From positions 78,191 through 142,190 of the forward strand of contig JALHPZ010000014.1 in NCBI GenBank assembly GCA_022842245.1: DNA of 64,000 bases, read 5' to 3'. This document shows, piece by piece, positions 7,209 through 17,903 of this stretch. Under the pieces are notes generated by a model. That model was given only the letters and a program-made list of their open reading frames with translations. It was not told the DNA's origin and made no database searches. Source of the DNA: Gemmataceae bacterium. Lineage in GTDB: Bacteria; Planctomycetota; Planctomycetia; Gemmatales; Gemmataceae. Positions within the stretch are counted from its first letter, which is position 1. Every line of letters starts with the position of its first letter. The position numbers and the translations under genes were made by a program.

Positions 7209-10200
7209 TCACTTCGCCGCCGACGCTTCGCGGAGAAGGATTTCGACGTCGGTGCGCAGACCCCACGGGATCGGCACGCCTGCCTCGGCGGACGATTGGT
7301 CCGCCAGCCATTTCGCCGCCCGGGTCCGCCATTCGGCTGCGAGTTCGGGCTGGCCGGCCCGAATCTGGACGAGGGCCTGTACCAGCCAGGCGACGGGATG
7401 TGGTTCGGGCTTATTGCAGACGGCCGACAATCGCGACTGCATCGACTCGGTTCGACCCGCGCGCAATTCCGCGATGGCGAGCAGGACGATTTCGTCCGCG
7501 TCCTCGGTGGTGCTCGAAACCCCGCTGGTGACGAGTTTCAATATCGTGGCGGGTTCGACGCCGCACTCGGGGGACAGCGCCAGCGACCAGGCGACCGCGC
7601 GGGCTTCGGCCGGTGCGGAGGTTGGCGTCCGATCCACGAGTTCGCGGCAGGCTTTGCGATAGGCCGCGAGATCGCCGGCCTCGAGGTGGACTTTGGCACT
7701 CAAGCCATTGGCGATTTCCGGACGCGCCTTCAACGCCATCGCCTGATTGATGTGGGCGGCGGCCTCGCGCCAGTCGCCGAGTTGCCCAAGCGCGACGCCG
7801 CGCTGATACCAGTGGTCGGGATTGGCGGGTTGCAACCGGATGGCCACCAGGGAACCCGCCGCGGCCCGCTTCCAGTCGCCGAGTTTAGCGGAAACGGCCG
7901 CCCGCTCGCGCCGGTAGTCGGGGTTGTCGGGCGTCCCCGCGATCAAGCGGTCCAGGTGCCAGCCCGCGCCGAACCAGTGTTCCGCTCCCAGACACGCCTT
8001 CACTTGCCGCTCGCGCCAGGCCTGCAACGCCGCCATCGGCGTGTTGGCCACGATGTCATATCGCGATTTCAGCAATAGCCAGTCGTCCCGCAAGCTTTCG
8101 GCGTCCGTCGGCAGGACATCGCCGGCCTCGGTGAGCCTTTGGCCAGAGAGCATCCGCCCGCCCGCCAGCATTTCCTCCACCGACCACTTCGCCACGATCA
8201 GGCTCGCGATCCAGTCCTTACGTGCCGGGAAGGGTGGGGTCAGCGGCTCGCCAGTGTTGGCGTCCCAGATCCGACCACGACCGTTCGCCAGTTCGGTGTA
8301 GAAGAGCTTGCCGTCGGGACCGAATTCGACAACCGAGACCCCGGCACCGAGGCGGACAGGAGGCACGATCGGAGATCCGTCCGCCGCATTCCAGATGCGC
8401 GCCGTGTTATCATCGCTGGTCGTGATGATTGCAGTCCCGGCGGGATTAAAGACGGCGCGGAGAACCTTGCTGGCATGTTTGGCCGGCGTCTTCCAGTGTG
8501 ATTCCCCGCTCGAGGTGTTCCACGCCATGACTCCACCGTCGAGATCGCCGGTGACGAGTACCGTGGCGTCAGGTGAAAACTGGGCCGTGGAAATCGCGGC
8601 CCCGGACCGCAGTGGCGGCGTCAGGGGTTCGTGGTCGCTGGCCCGGCGGACGCGCACGGCTTGCCCGCCTCCGTAAGTCACGCTCAGTTCGCCATTCTTG
8701 CCGAAAACCGTCTGCATGTCGTCGCGGACGTTTGCGCCGGCGGGGGCCGCGACCGATTTCTGGGTCGTGGTCGTGCCGGAAAGATCGCCGTTGCCGATCA
8801 GATTCCAGACTCGCACGGCGCGAGTCTGGTCCGCGACGAGGATTTCGTGCCCGTTCGGGCTGAAGCGCACCGCCGACGCGAGCGCGTTGTTGCGCAGCGG
8901 CGGAGTGACCAGTTCGCCGCTGCCCATGTCCCACACCCGGATCGTGTTGTCTTCGGCAGCCGTGGCAGCCCAGCGACCATCAGGCCCCGTGGTCACGAAG
9001 ATCACCGGGCCATCATGGGATACGGGTCGACCGACGGCCTGACCGGTTTCGAGATCCCAGACGCGGGCGGTCGAATCTTCACAGGCCGTCACGAGCCGCT
9101 TGCCCGCCGGTCCGATTGCGATCGAGTGGACCGCGCCGGGGTGTTTGAGGGGCGTGTAGACCGGCTGGGCAGTCATGGTGTCCCAGACGGTGGCCGTCCG
9201 GTCGGCGGACCCGGTAGCCAGGCGTCGTCCATCGGGGGAAAAGGCGATGCTGGTGACCGCACCAGCATGTTTGAGAGCCGGAGCAATCGGCTGGCCGGTG
9301 GCCGCGTCCAGGATTCTCGCCGTGCCGTCGCGGCTGCCGGCGGCGAGTCGCAGACCGTCCGTCGATTGCACCAGATCGTTCACACGATCGGCAAAGTTAA
9401 AAAGGCTTTTTTCCCGGCCGGCCACGGTATCCCAGCCGCGGATCCGCCCCGCCGCGCAACCCGACCAGAGCGTCGCGCCGTCGGGCGAGAAAAGCAATCG
9501 CGTGATGGCGGCCCCGTTATTGAGAACGTGCAGCAACCGGGCATCCTTCGCGTTCCAGAGCCGGACGAAGCCATCGGCTCCGCCGGTCGCAACGACGCGG
9601 CCGTCCCCGGCGATCGCGACTGCGCGGATCGCCGCGCCGTGTTCCATCGGTGCCGAGACCGGCTGGCTATCCTTGGTGTCCCAGAGCCGCGCGATGCCGT
9701 CCTCGCTGGCGGTCACGGCATACCGACCGGCCGAGTCGTAGGCCGCGTCCGTCAGCGCGACTTCGTGCAACCAGACGTGGCTCAGGCGCGGGCAGTGGTC
9801 GAAGACGGCGCGCAATCGGATCCGGTGCATCCGTTCGCGATCGGCGTACCCCGGCTCGTCCGCCAGTTTTTCCGACTCGAGGCGCAGCGCCTCGGCGAAC
9901 CAGAGCGGAGCACCGAGGTAGTCGAAGGTGTCCAGCAATCGTGTCCCGTTCGCGACGTTCAGGCGGATCATCCGCCGCGTGCTCTCGTCAAGATTCTTCT
10001 TGGCCGATACGTGCGCCTCCTCGGCATCGCGGGCGCGTTTTGTGATTTCGACGTACGACCAGACGGCGAGAATCACGAAGATCACGAGGAAGACGTGAAA
10101 AACGCCGATTGCGGTGGCACGGGCCGGGTTGCGTTTGACCCACTTCCAGATCCACTCGCTCCAGCCGATGGGTCGAGCAGAGATCGGTTCGCCGTCGAGG

Positions 10201-11267
10201 TGACGCCGCAGGTCCTCGGCCAGTTCGGCGGCCGACTGATAACGCCGGTGCGGCGGCTTCTGGAGCGCCTTGAGGCAGATCGTGTCGAGGTCCCGCGGCG
10301 TGTGCGGCTGGAGCGCCTTCGGGGCCACCGCCTCGCCATCGAGCACCAGTCGGATGGTCGCGATCGGCGATTCGCCGCGGAAAGGCGGATGGCCCACGAG
10401 CATTTCGTAGAGGATGCAGCCGAGCGCGTAGACGTCCGTCGCAGGGCCGATGTCGTGGATGCGTCCGGCGGCCTGCTCCGGCGCCATGTAGCTCGGCGTA
10501 CCGATGATGCTGCCGGCGTGCGTCTGCCCGCTGCCGCTGCCGATGTCCTTCGCCAGGCCGAAGTCGGTCACCTTCGGTTGCCCATCGAGAGTCATCAGCA
10601 CGTTCTGCGGCTTCAGGTCGCGGTGGATGACGCCGGCCTGATGGGCAGCATGAACCGCCCGCGCCAATGTCTCGACCGTTTGCGCCGAGTAGGCGTGCTT
10701 TTGCGGCTTGCCGTCGCATTTCGTCGCAAGGTTCCCACCGTCGACCAATTCGAGCGCGATGTACGGCACGCCGTTGTGCTCGCCGACGTCGTACACCTGC
10801 ACGATGTTCGGGTGGTTCAGCTTCGCCACCACTTCCGCTTCGAGCCGGAACCGTTCGAGGTGAGCCTCGCCGACGTTCAGCCCGCCGATGATCATCTTGA
10901 GCGCGACGGTCCGGTTCAAATGGATATGGCGCGCCTTGTAGACCACGCCCATGCCGCCCGTGCCGAGTTCGTCGATCACCTCGTAAGGGCCGACCAGCGA
11001 TTCCGGCGCGATTTTGGCACCGGTAGCGGTCAGGAGGGATTTGCCGAACGAACTGTTGCTTGAGGAACGCAGGCCGGGATGGGTACGGTGTCCGAAGACG
11101 CTGCGCGGCGTCTGGCCAAGGCCCAGTTCCTGCGGCGTATGCGCGGACGTCTTCTGCGATTCGGCAAGGTCGCTCGAACGCACCGACTCGTAGCCGATGG
11201 TTTGATCGGGAGATGCGTCGGCGGAGCCGGTAACCGGTCCCGTTGGCCCGTCGGTCGGGCTACTCAT
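7209..11267 (-). CDS. Ser/Thr protein kinase with WD40 propeller and TPR C-terminus (1352 aa)
   Basis: Domain order: a ~90-residue disordered N-terminus; a PknB-type kinase domain with glycine loop LGTGGMG (~101), catalytic Lys in VALKM (~124), HRDLKPQN (~215), DFG (~235) and activation-loop [10 protein letters not shown]; one membrane helix (~390-415, [15 protein letters not shown]); a juxtamembrane helical region; at least 10 WD40-type repeats (SPDG...[14 protein letters not shown] pattern) to ~1050; then TPR-like helices ([18 protein letters not shown]). All catalytic residues are present. This architecture, with the propeller on the far side of the membrane, is common in planctomycetes and rare elsewhere. 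Inference: a signalling receptor kinase; ligand unknown. Confidence 0.93.
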   Translation of the reverse strand: MSSPTDGPTGPVTGSADASPDQTIGYESVRSSDLAESQKTSAHTPQELGLGQTPRSVFGHRTHPGLRSSSNSSFGKSLLTATGAKIAPESLVGPYEVIDELGTGGMGVVYKARHIHLNRTVALKMIIGGLNVGEAHLERFRLEAEVVAKLNHPNIVQVYDVGEHNGVPYIALELVDGGNLATKCDGKPQKHAYSAQTVETLARAVHAAHQAGVIHRDLKPQNVLMTLDGQPKVTDFGLAKDIGSGSGQTHAGSIIGTPSYMAPEQAAGRIHDIGPATDVYALGCILYEMLVGHPPFRGESPIATIRLVLDGEAVAPKALQPHTPRDLDTICLKALQKPPHRRYQSAAELAEDLRRHLDGEPISARPIGWSEWIWKWVKRNPARATAIGVFHVFLVIFVILAVWSYVEITKRARDAEEAHVSAKKNLDESTRRMIRLNVANGTRLLDTFDYLGAPLWFAEALRLESEKLADEPGYADRERMHRIRLRAVFDHCPRLSHVWLHEVALTDAAYDSAGRYAVTASEDGIARLWDTKDSQPVSAPMEHGAAIRAVAIAGDGRVVATGGADGFVRLWNAKDARLLHVLNNGAAITRLLFSPDGATLWSGCAAGRIRGWDTVAGREKSLFNFADRVNDLVQSTDGLRLAAGSRDGTARILDAATGQPIAPALKHAGAVTSIAFSPDGRRLATGSADRTATVWDTMTAQPVYTPLKHPGAVHSIAIGPAGKRLVTACEDSTARVWDLETGQAVGRPVSHDGPVIFVTTGPDGRWAATAAEDNTIRVWDMGSGELVTPPLRNNALASAVRFSPNGHEILVADQTRAVRVWNLIGNGDLSGTTTTQKSVAAPAGANVRDDMQTVFGKNGELSVTYGGGQAVRVRRASDHEPLTPPLRSGAAISTAQFSPDATVLVTGDLDGGVMAWNTSSGESHWKTPAKHASKVLRAVFNPAGTAIITTSDDNTARIWNAADGSPIVPPVRLGAGVSVVEFGPDGKLFYTELANGRGRIWDANTGEPLTPPFPARKDWIASLIVAKWSVEEMLAGGRMLSGQRLTEAGDVLPTDAESLRDDWLLLKSRYDIVANTPMAALQAWRERQVKACLGAEHWFGAGWHLDRLIAGTPDNPDYRRERAAVSAKLGDWKRAAAGSLVAIRLQPANPDHWYQRGVALGQLGDWREAAAHINQAMALKARPEIANGLSAKVHLEAGDLAAYRKACRELVDRTPTSAPAEARAVAWSLALSPECGVEPATILKLVTSGVSSTTEDADEIVLLAIAELRAGRTESMQSRLSAVCNKPEPHPVAWLVQALVQIRAGQPELAAEWRTRAAKWLADQSSAEAGVPIPWGLRTDVEILLREASAAK

Positions 11268-11515
11268 GCCGGAAGCTCACCGGGCGGTGAGGAGGAGGGT
11301 ATTAAAAATGAAAATACGCGAGGTTTCGGGCTTATGGAAGATGGGAAAGCAAACGAAGCCGTAAAGATTCCACCGTTAAACGCGTCAGGGTCGTCGGCAC
11401 CGGGCGAGTCGGAACTCTTCACATCGAGATAATCGGCGTTCGTTCTCGATCGCGACCGTTGCGATCCGGCGTTCCATCCGCTACGTTCAATGCATCCGGT
11501 CCGAAGGGGTCGCGC

Positions 11516-12283
11516 ATGTTCCGCATCGTTTCCGTCGTCGCCGCGTTGGCCCTTATTCCCGCCCTCGCCTGGGGCCAGCCGGCCAAGCCGTTCAAGGTTC
11601 GCTGGTACGGTCAGTCGTTCTTCCAAGTTGAATCGCCGTCCGGCAAAAAGATCGTCACCGATCCGCATCAGATTCCGGCATTCGGCCGCAATCTCGTATC
11701 GGCCGACATCGTGACCGTGTCCCACGACCACAACGACCACAATGTCCTCGATGCGGTCGAGAATGCCCGCGCCGCGAGGGTCTTCCGCGGCATCAAGGTC
11801 GACAAGGGCCGCGCCGACTGGGACCGGATCGACGAAAAGGTCGGCGCGATCCGCGTCCGCAGCGTGGCGACCTACCATGACAACGAAAACGGATTCTCCC
11901 GAGGCAAGAACGCCGTGTTCGTGCTGGATGTGGAAGGACTGACATTCTGCCATCTCGGTGATATCGGGCACGAATTGAACGCGGAACAGACCAAGGCGAT
12001 CGGCAAAGTCGACGTCCTCATGATCCCGGTCGGCGGCACCTACACCATCAACGGCGAACAAGCGAAGAAAATCGTCGACACCCTCAAACCGCGATTGCAT
12101 GTGTTCCCCATGCACTACGGCGTACCCAATTATGACGACCTCAACGGACCCGACGAATTTCTTGACGGCCAGAAACTCAAGCTCGTCCGCCAACCGCTGA
12201 GCAACGAGTTCACGATCGCCGCGGACGCCAAGCCGGACGCACCGACCATCGTGCTGCTTGGTACCGAGTCCAAGAAGAAGTAA
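11516..12283 (+). CDS. Secreted metallo-beta-lactamase-fold hydrolase (UlaG/COG2220-like)
   Basis: 255 residues. MFRIVSVVAALALIPALAWG is a signal peptide, and ATG 11516 is chosen because the upstream in-frame start (11459) would bury it. The mature part starts KVRWYGQSFFQVESPSGKKIVTDPH, the typical first strands of COG2220 proteins. The metal site is SHDHNDHN (HxHxDH), with further candidates in CHLGDIGHEL and FPMHYG. The family cleaves phosphoester, lactone or similar bonds; the substrate is unknown. A periplasmic location is unusual for this family but common in planctomycetes. It lies 27 bp upstream of a kinase gene, so the two may be co-transcribed. Confidence 0.85.
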   Translation: MFRIVSVVAALALIPALAWGQPAKPFKVRWYGQSFFQVESPSGKKIVTDPHQIPAFGRNLVSADIVTVSHDHNDHNVLDAVENARAARVFRGIKVDKGRADWDRIDEKVGAIRVRSVATYHDNENGFSRGKNAVFVLDVEGLTFCHLGDIGHELNAEQTKAIGKVDVLMIPVGGTYTINGEQAKKIVDTLKPRLHVFPMHYGVPNYDDLNGPDEFLDGQKLKLVRQPLSNEFTIAADAKPDAPTIVLLGTESKKK

Positions 12284-12310
12284 CGGACCGATCGCCTCCG
12301 GGATGCCGAA

Positions 12311-14083
12311 ATGTCCGTGTCTTCACCGCGGCCGAACCCCAGCACCGTGCGCATCCCGCTACAAAGGGACGGCGGGGCCTTCGAAGACGACACGGATTAC
12401 GAACTCTCCGATTCCGCGCTCCAGCCGGCCGTTCACTTTGTTGGCGAAAATTCCAATCCAGCGACCTCACCCCAAGCCGGCAAGCTCGACCCCGAAACCC
12501 AGGCGCTCTTTCACCAACGGTTGCGGATTTGCTGCCTTGTCGCCGCCCTGCCCTTCTCCGTGTTCTTCGTCTCGTCGGTGTCCGGCTTCATCGAGTTGTT
12601 CGGCCGACCGGTTGTTGGCTGGACCGGCGTCTTTCTGTCCGGGTCGGTCTTCGCATTGCTGCTGGCCGTCGCCAGCGCCCTCTGGCGCATTCCGAGCGTG
12701 CCGGAAGTCGGGCTGCGCGTGCTCGAGATCGCCATCTTCGGCGCGATGGGGCTGTTCTTCGCCTACTGGTCCTTCGCGTTGCTGACGGCCGACATCCTTC
12801 GCGCCGACATCATGACCGACGGCGTCGGCGCCTATCGACAGGAACAATACGCCGTGCTCGCGGCGGCGCTCATCGTCCACTTCAACTGGTTCGCGTTGAT
12901 CGTCTTTCACGGTGTGCTCGTGCCGAACAGCCTGGCGCGCGGCGCGGGCGTTGTCGCGGCCATGATCTTCGCCGCGCTGGTCGTCGACGGCATCACGGTC
13001 GGCCTGCACGAACCGACCTATCGCAACAAGTGGGTGCTGCTGTCCGTGGCGCTGACGATCCTGCCGACGGCGGCCGGCCTCGCCGTCTTCGGCACCGCCA
13101 AGACCGCCGAGTTGCGCGAAGAGGTGCAGGTCGCCAAGCAGGCCGTGCGCGAACTCGGCCAGTACCGCCTCCGGCGCAAACTCGGCCAGGGCGGCATGGG
13201 CGAGGTCTACCTCGCCGAACACGCCCTCCTCAAGCGACCCTGCGCCGTGAAGCGGATCCATCCGAAGTTCCTCAATAGCGTCGAGCAAGTAAAGCGATTC
13301 GAACGCGAAGTCCAGACGACCGCGCAACTGCGCCATCCGAACACCGTCGAGATCTTCGACTACGGCCGCGCCGAGGACGGCACGTTCTACTACGTGATGG
13401 AATACTTGCCGGGGTTGAGCCTCGAGGAGATCGTTAATCGTCACGGACCACTGCGGCCCGAACGGGCCGTCCACCTGATCCGCCAGGTCTGCGGTGCCTT
13501 GCGCGAAGCCCACCGCTTGGGCCTCATCCATCGCGATATCAAACCATCCAACATCGTCGTGCTCCCCGACGGCAGCCCCCATGACCAGGTCAAACTCGTC
13601 GACTTCGGTCTGGTACAGACGCTCGCGGACGAACCGGACCCGGAAGCCAAGATCACCCGGGACGGACTGATCGTCGGCACGCCGGAATACATGTCCCCGG
13701 AACAAGCCCAGGGGATGGGATTGGACGAACGGAGCGATCTCTTCAGCCTCGGCAGCGTGCTGTATTTTCTCCTGACCGGTCGGGAAGCGTTTCATCGGGA
13801 GAATCCGGTCAAGACGTTGTTGGCCGTTGTCAACGAGGAACCCGTGCCGGTCCAGCGAATCATCCCCTTCGTGCCGGACGACCTGGCGGCCGTCGTGGAC
13901 CGTTGCCTGACAAAGCCCCTCGACCAACGCTTCGCGAAAGCCACCGATCTGGACGCCGCGCTCGCGCATTGCGCCTGTGCCGCCGACTGGACTCCCGCTG
14001 CCGCTGCCGTCTGGTGGGAACGTCATCCCAACACCGACTCCTCGGGCACCGACCTGAACAGCCTGCCGATCAAAGACGCCTGA
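12311..14083 (+). CDS. Membrane Ser/Thr protein kinase with N-terminal multi-pass domain
   Basis: 590 residues. The N-terminal ~70 residues are polar. Six hydrophobic helices follow (~71-90, 101-122, 135-160, 180-205, 211-232, 241-260), and the kinase domain starts at YRLRRKLGQGGMGEVY (~285-300). Catalytic Lys is in CAVKR (~314); HRDIKPSN, DFG and GTPEYMSPEQAQG are intact. The C-terminal ~40 residues carry no known domain. Kinase last and membrane module first is the reverse of the usual PknB order, implying that the helices themselves act as sensor. The gene follows the MBL-fold gene by 27 bp. Confidence 0.92.
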   Translation: MSVSSPRPNPSTVRIPLQRDGGAFEDDTDYELSDSALQPAVHFVGENSNPATSPQAGKLDPETQALFHQRLRICCLVAALPFSVFFVSSVSGFIELFGRPVVGWTGVFLSGSVFALLLAVASALWRIPSVPEVGLRVLEIAIFGAMGLFFAYWSFALLTADILRADIMTDGVGAYRQEQYAVLAAALIVHFNWFALIVFHGVLVPNSLARGAGVVAAMIFAALVVDGITVGLHEPTYRNKWVLLSVALTILPTAAGLAVFGTAKTAELREEVQVAKQAVRELGQYRLRRKLGQGGMGEVYLAEHALLKRPCAVKRIHPKFLNSVEQVKRFEREVQTTAQLRHPNTVEIFDYGRAEDGTFYYVMEYLPGLSLEEIVNRHGPLRPERAVHLIRQVCGALREAHRLGLIHRDIKPSNIVVLPDGSPHDQVKLVDFGLVQTLADEPDPEAKITRDGLIVGTPEYMSPEQAQGMGLDERSDLFSLGSVLYFLLTGREAFHRENPVKTLLAVVNEEPVPVQRIIPFVPDDLAAVVDRCLTKPLDQRFAKATDLDAALAHCACAADWTPAAAAVWWERHPNTDSSGTDLNSLPIKDA

Positions 14084-14137
14084 TTCCGCATCGTTCTGCG
14101 AACCTTCCCGGCATCCGCGGTCTCGATATCTCATCGG

Positions 14138-14208
14138 GTCCTCGGGGTGTGCCGGAGGCACGCGACCCTGCGAAGGTCGTAGACCAGGTTCGATTCCTGG
14201 CGGGGACA
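14138..14208 (+). tRNA. tRNA-like cloverleaf, anticodon position reads GCG (Arg), atypical D-arm
   Basis: A 71-nt cloverleaf pairs fully: acceptor GTCCTCG/CGGGGAC (one G-U), D-stem GTGT/GCAC, anticodon stem CGACC/GGTCG with loop CTGCGAA, and T-stem CCAGG/CCTGG with the canonical loop TTCGATT. The discriminator is A and no CCA is encoded. Odd points: position 8 is G rather than U, the D-loop lacks A14, and the D-arm can instead form a 7-bp hairpin (GTGTGCC GGA GGCACGC). GCG is a rare bacterial Arg anticodon, since most use ACG. The anticodon arm resembles that of tRNA-Gly(GCC) with one base changed. It could be a diverged tRNA or a decayed copy. Confidence 0.45.
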
Positions 14209-14382
14209 TTGGAAGTGCGGAGTGGAGCATGAATCGAACGATCGCATTCGAAACGTGCTGAAGGATCAAGTTCTCGGAACACGAATCCGACATTCCATCT
14301 GATCCCACATCGATGTTGAAGGCCGGCCAGCGCATTCCATAGACTTCCAGCAACGACCATTCACGACTCGGAAGGGATTCCC

Positions 14383-16350
14383 GTGGATACGATCGCTCGC
14401 CGCGTCCGCACCGACGAACGTTTTGACGCCTTCCAGGATGCCGTTCGCGAATCGACGGACCGCGCCCGGACCGCGCTGCTCTCCCAGCAACGCGGCGATG
14501 GCCACTGGGTCGGCGAACTCGAAGGCGATACGATCCTCGAATCGGAATTCGTACTCCTCCTGGCGTTCCTCGGTCGGGAAGCCGACCCTCGGATTCCCAA
14601 ACTCGCGAACTACCTCCTCGCAAAGCAACTCCCCGACGGCGGATGGCCGAACTATCCTGGCGGTCCGGCCGAACTCAGCGTCACGGTCAAGGCGTACTTC
14701 GCCCTCAAGATTGCCGGCCATTCGCCCGACGACCCCCGGATGCGCCGCGCCGCGGCCACGGTCCGTCGACTCGGCGGCGCGGAGCAATCCAACAGTTTCA
14801 CACGATTCTACCTCGCGCTGCTCGGCCAGATCCCCTATGCGAATTGCCCGACCGTGCCGGTGGAAATGGTGCTGCTGCCGCGCTGGTTCTACTTCAACAT
14901 CTACGCGATGTCGGCCTGGAGCCGCACGATCGTCGTGCCCCTGGCGGTGGTGAACGCCCTCCGGCCCGTGCGGGAACTCCCGAACGCGTGGTCCATCCGC
15001 GAGCTGTTCGTGGGCGACCCCGCCGCGGCGTGGCGGCCGGCGGTGAAACCGAATTTCCTCTCTTGGTCGAACGCGTTCCTCAAACTCGACCGCATCCTGA
15101 AGTTCGTTGAACGGATCGGTTTCACGCCCTTCCGCCGGCGCGCGATCCGCAAGGCCGTCGCCTGGATGCGCGAACGCTTCCGGGACAGCGACGGCCTCGG
15201 CGCGATCTTCCCGCCGATGATCTACACCGCGATCGTGCTCAAATGTCTCGGCGTCCCGGAGGACGATCCCGAGTTCGTCTGGGCGATGAAACAATTGGAC
15301 GACCTGTGCATCGTGGAGGCGGACACGGTGCGGCTGCAGCCCTGCCTGTCGCCGGTGTGGGATACGGCGCTGGCGCTGATCGGCGCGACCGACGCGGGCC
15401 AGCCGCCGGATTCCGACGAGAGCCGCGCGGCCATCGCCTGGCTGTTCGACAAGGAAGTGAGCCAACCGGGCGACTGGGTGAACACCGCGAAGCCCTGCCA
15501 ACCCGGTGGATGGTTCTTCGAGTACCGTAACGCCTTCTACCCCGACACCGACGATACCTCGATGGTGCTGATCGCACTGGCCAAGGCGGGGCGATCGAAC
15601 GACCCCGCCGCCCGTCGTGCCATCGACTGGTTGCTCGCGATGCAGAATTCGGACGGCGGCTGGGCGGCGTTCGACCGGAACATCGACAAGGAGATCCTGA
15701 CGAAGGTTCCGTTCGCGGACCATAACGCCATGCTCGATCCGAGTTGTCCAGATATCTCGGCACGAGTGTTGGAGAGCCTCTCGCACTACGGGTTCCGCAT
15801 CGGCCAGAAACCGGTGGACGACGCGATCCGTTTCATTCTTCGCCGACAGGAGTCGGACGGTTCGTGGTTCGGCCGTTGGGGTGTCAACTACGTCTACGGC
15901 ACCTGGCAGGTGCTGGCGGGACTGGCCGCCATCGGATTCGACATGGAGTCGCCGCCCGCACGCCGGGGCGTGCGCTGGCTGAAGGAGCATCAGAACGCCG
16001 ACGGCGGGTGGGGCGAGAGCTGCGCGACTTACGACGATCCCGGACAGGCCGGACAAGGAGAATCGACACCCTCGCAGACGGCGTGGGCGCTCCTGGGTCT
16101 CATGGCCGCAGGCGAAACCGAGAGCGAGGAAGTGAAAGCCGGCATCGAATACCTGGTGGCGGCGCAGTCCGCCGACGGATTATGGAGCGAAGAGCCGTTC
16201 ACCGGTACCGGGTTCCCGAAGGTGTTCTACCTCAAGTACCACATGTACCCGCAGTATTTCCCCCTGATGGCGCTGGGACGATACGCCCGACGGGCCGGTC
16301 GGCGCGAGCCGGCGATCATCGTTTCACCAGCCGAGCCGCCGCGACGGTGA
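14383..16350 (+). CDS. shc: Squalene-hopene cyclase
   Basis: 655 residues, normal for the family. It cyclises squalene to hopene/hopanol, the first committed step of hopanoid synthesis, as a monotopic membrane enzyme. The catalytic DxDD motif is D388-T-D-D391 in FYPDTDDTS. Several QW repeats are visible (QQRGDGHWVGEL, LPDGGWPNYPG, NSDGGWAAFD, ESDGSWFGRWGVNYVYGTW, NADGGWGESC, SADGLWSEEPF). GTG 14383 is the start, with a GAAGGG ribosome site 6 bp upstream. It stands alone, with no squalene synthase or hpn genes nearby. The tRNA-like cloverleaf lies 174 bp upstream. Confidence 0.96.
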   Translation: MDTIARRVRTDERFDAFQDAVRESTDRARTALLSQQRGDGHWVGELEGDTILESEFVLLLAFLGREADPRIPKLANYLLAKQLPDGGWPNYPGGPAELSVTVKAYFALKIAGHSPDDPRMRRAAATVRRLGGAEQSNSFTRFYLALLGQIPYANCPTVPVEMVLLPRWFYFNIYAMSAWSRTIVVPLAVVNALRPVRELPNAWSIRELFVGDPAAAWRPAVKPNFLSWSNAFLKLDRILKFVERIGFTPFRRRAIRKAVAWMRERFRDSDGLGAIFPPMIYTAIVLKCLGVPEDDPEFVWAMKQLDDLCIVEADTVRLQPCLSPVWDTALALIGATDAGQPPDSDESRAAIAWLFDKEVSQPGDWVNTAKPCQPGGWFFEYRNAFYPDTDDTSMVLIALAKAGRSNDPAARRAIDWLLAMQNSDGGWAAFDRNIDKEILTKVPFADHNAMLDPSCPDISARVLESLSHYGFRIGQKPVDDAIRFILRRQESDGSWFGRWGVNYVYGTWQVLAGLAAIGFDMESPPARRGVRWLKEHQNADGGWGESCATYDDPGQAGQGESTPSQTAWALLGLMAAGETESEEVKAGIEYLVAAQSADGLWSEEPFTGTGFPKVFYLKYHMYPQYFPLMALGRYARRAGRREPAIIVSPAEPPRR

Positions 16351-16386
16351 GGAACGCCTCGACCATGGCCGTCTGCTCACCCGATG

Positions 16387-16650
16387 CTATTCGGCGCGCT
16401 TACCCTTCTTCGTGACGCTCGCGACGTGTTCGAGGGGTTGGAGGAGCGGCTTGCCGGCGTCGTCGACGCCGGAGAGTTGCTGGATCTTCTGCTCGGCGTC
16501 CTTGAGCTGCCCATAGCAGACGCGCAGGAGTTGCACGCCGCGCTCGTAGCGGGCGAGGGCGTCGTCGAGCGTGGTGGTGCCGTCCTCCAGGTCTCGCAGA
16601 ACGCGTTCCAGTTCGGCCTGCGCCTCTTCATATCGCATCGTCTCGGCCAT
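16387..16650 (-). CDS. xseB: Exonuclease VII small subunit
   Basis: 87 residues from ATG 16650 (MAETMRYEEAQAELERVL). It has the typical two-helix XseB pattern: LEDGTTTLDDALARYERGVQLLRVCYGQLKDAEQKIQQL. With XseA it forms exonuclease VII, a single-strand-specific nuclease acting in both directions during mismatch repair and recombination. It follows xseA by 11 bp on the same strand. A TTG nine bases upstream is in frame, but ATG fits the family length better. Confidence 0.93.
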   Translation of the reverse strand: MAETMRYEEAQAELERVLRDLEDGTTTLDDALARYERGVQLLRVCYGQLKDAEQKIQQLSGVDDAGKPLLQPLEHVASVTKKGKRAE

Positions 16651-16661
16651 GCGGAGCAACC

Positions 16662-17885
16662 TCAGAGTGTCTTCGTTTCGAGGATTCGGCTGGTGAAGGA
16701 ACCGTGGGCGAGCCGCGTCTCGACGGTATCGCCGGCGGCGAGCGTGGCGGCGTCGCGGACGGCACGTCCGTCGGCGATCGTGAGGCTGTAGCCTCGCTGG
16801 AGTACGCCGAGCGGGCTGAGCGATTCGAGGCGTTCGGCGGCGGCGGCCAATTTCTGATTCGCGAGTTCGAGCCGGCCACGCGTCGCGAGGCGGAGGCGGG
16901 TGCCGAGTTCGTCGAGCCGCTGCTCCGCGAGGCGGACGCGCTCGAGCGGCTTGCGGAACGCGGGCCGCGAGGCGACGCCGTCGAGTGTCTTGCGCATCCA
17001 GTCGAAGCGGCCGCGCAGCGCGTCGGCCATGCGTTGGGCGGTGTCGTGGAGTGTCATCGCGAGTTCCCGGCGATCGGGCACCAACATCACGACCGCGGCG
17101 GACGGCGTCTCGGCGCGGCGGTCCGCCACGAGGTCCGCGATGCTTACGTCCACTTCGTGCCCCACGGCGGAAATCACCGGAACAATCGATTGGAAGACCG
17201 CGTCCGCGACCATCTCCTCGTTGAACGCAGCCAGGTCTTCGGCGCTGCCGCCGCCGCGCCCGAGCACGATCGCGTCGAGCGGGAGCAGGCCTTCGCGGTG
17301 GAGGCGATTGAGCATCGCGACGGAGGAAGCAAGGTCGAGCGCCGCGCCGTCTCCCTGCACGCGGGACGGGCGGACGATGACCTCCGTGGCCGGCCAGCGC
17401 TGCGCGAGCAGTTCAAGCATGTCCCGGATCGCCGCACCGGTCGGGGATGCCACGAGCGCGACGCGGCGGGGGAAGCGAGGCAGCGGCCGCTTCCGGTTCG
17501 GGTCGAAGTACCCCTTCGCGAGCAGTTTCTCCTTGAGTTGCCGTAGGGCGAGTTCGGCCGCGCCGAGGCCCTTCGGCTGCATCTCCTCGATATAGAATTG
17601 GCAGTCACCCTTCGCCGGGTACAGGCTGACCCGCCCGCGTGTGAGGACTTCGAGGCCGTTCTTCGGTTCGAACCGCAGGCGGAGGTTCATCCCGCGGAAG
17701 AAGGCGCATTTGATCTGGGCGTTCGCGTCCTTGAGTGTCAGATAGATGTGGCCGGAAGCAGCGCGGGTGAAATTCGAGATTTCGCCGGCAACCCAGACGT
17801 TGCCAAACTCGGATTCGAGCGAATCCTTGATTTGCCCCGTGAGGTCGGAGACGCTGATAACGGTGGCAGGATCGGGCGGCGGCAT
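16662..17885 (-). CDS. xseA: Exonuclease VII large subunit
   Basis: 407 residues from ATG 17885 (MPPPDPATVISVSDLTGQIK). It begins with the N-terminal OB-fold (WVAGEISNFTRAASGHIYLTLKD...CAFFRG), followed by the catalytic core with RVALVASPTGAAIRDML, the GRGGGSAEDLAAFNEE loop and the HEVDVSIADLVADRRAETPSAA motif, then a coiled-coil C-terminus that binds XseB. The frame stays open upstream for ~330 residues, but that part lies antisense to the lipoate ligase gene and is spurious. The lipoate ligase gene starts 18 bp away on the other strand, so the promoters must overlap or lie inside the genes. Confidence 0.95.
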   Translation of the reverse strand: MPPPDPATVISVSDLTGQIKDSLESEFGNVWVAGEISNFTRAASGHIYLTLKDANAQIKCAFFRGMNLRLRFEPKNGLEVLTRGRVSLYPAKGDCQFYIEEMQPKGLGAAELALRQLKEKLLAKGYFDPNRKRPLPRFPRRVALVASPTGAAIRDMLELLAQRWPATEVIVRPSRVQGDGAALDLASSVAMLNRLHREGLLPLDAIVLGRGGGSAEDLAAFNEEMVADAVFQSIVPVISAVGHEVDVSIADLVADRRAETPSAAVVMLVPDRRELAMTLHDTAQRMADALRGRFDWMRKTLDGVASRPAFRKPLERVRLAEQRLDELGTRLRLATRGRLELANQKLAAAAERLESLSPLGVLQRGYSLTIADGRAVRDAATLAAGDTVETRLAHGSFTSRILETKTL

Positions 17886-17903
17886 GGAGAGAGAGTAGCG
17901 GAG

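Noticed and set aside
8631-11063. A long open frame on the plus strand opposite the WD40 kinase
   Set aside because: It is the antisense of an unambiguous kinase gene; GC-rich codons with few stops on the opposite strand explain it. No recognisable protein motif.
12467-14623. A ~700-codon minus-strand frame opposite the second kinase
   Set aside because: Antisense artefact; it would also run over the tRNA-like cloverleaf and the start of shc.
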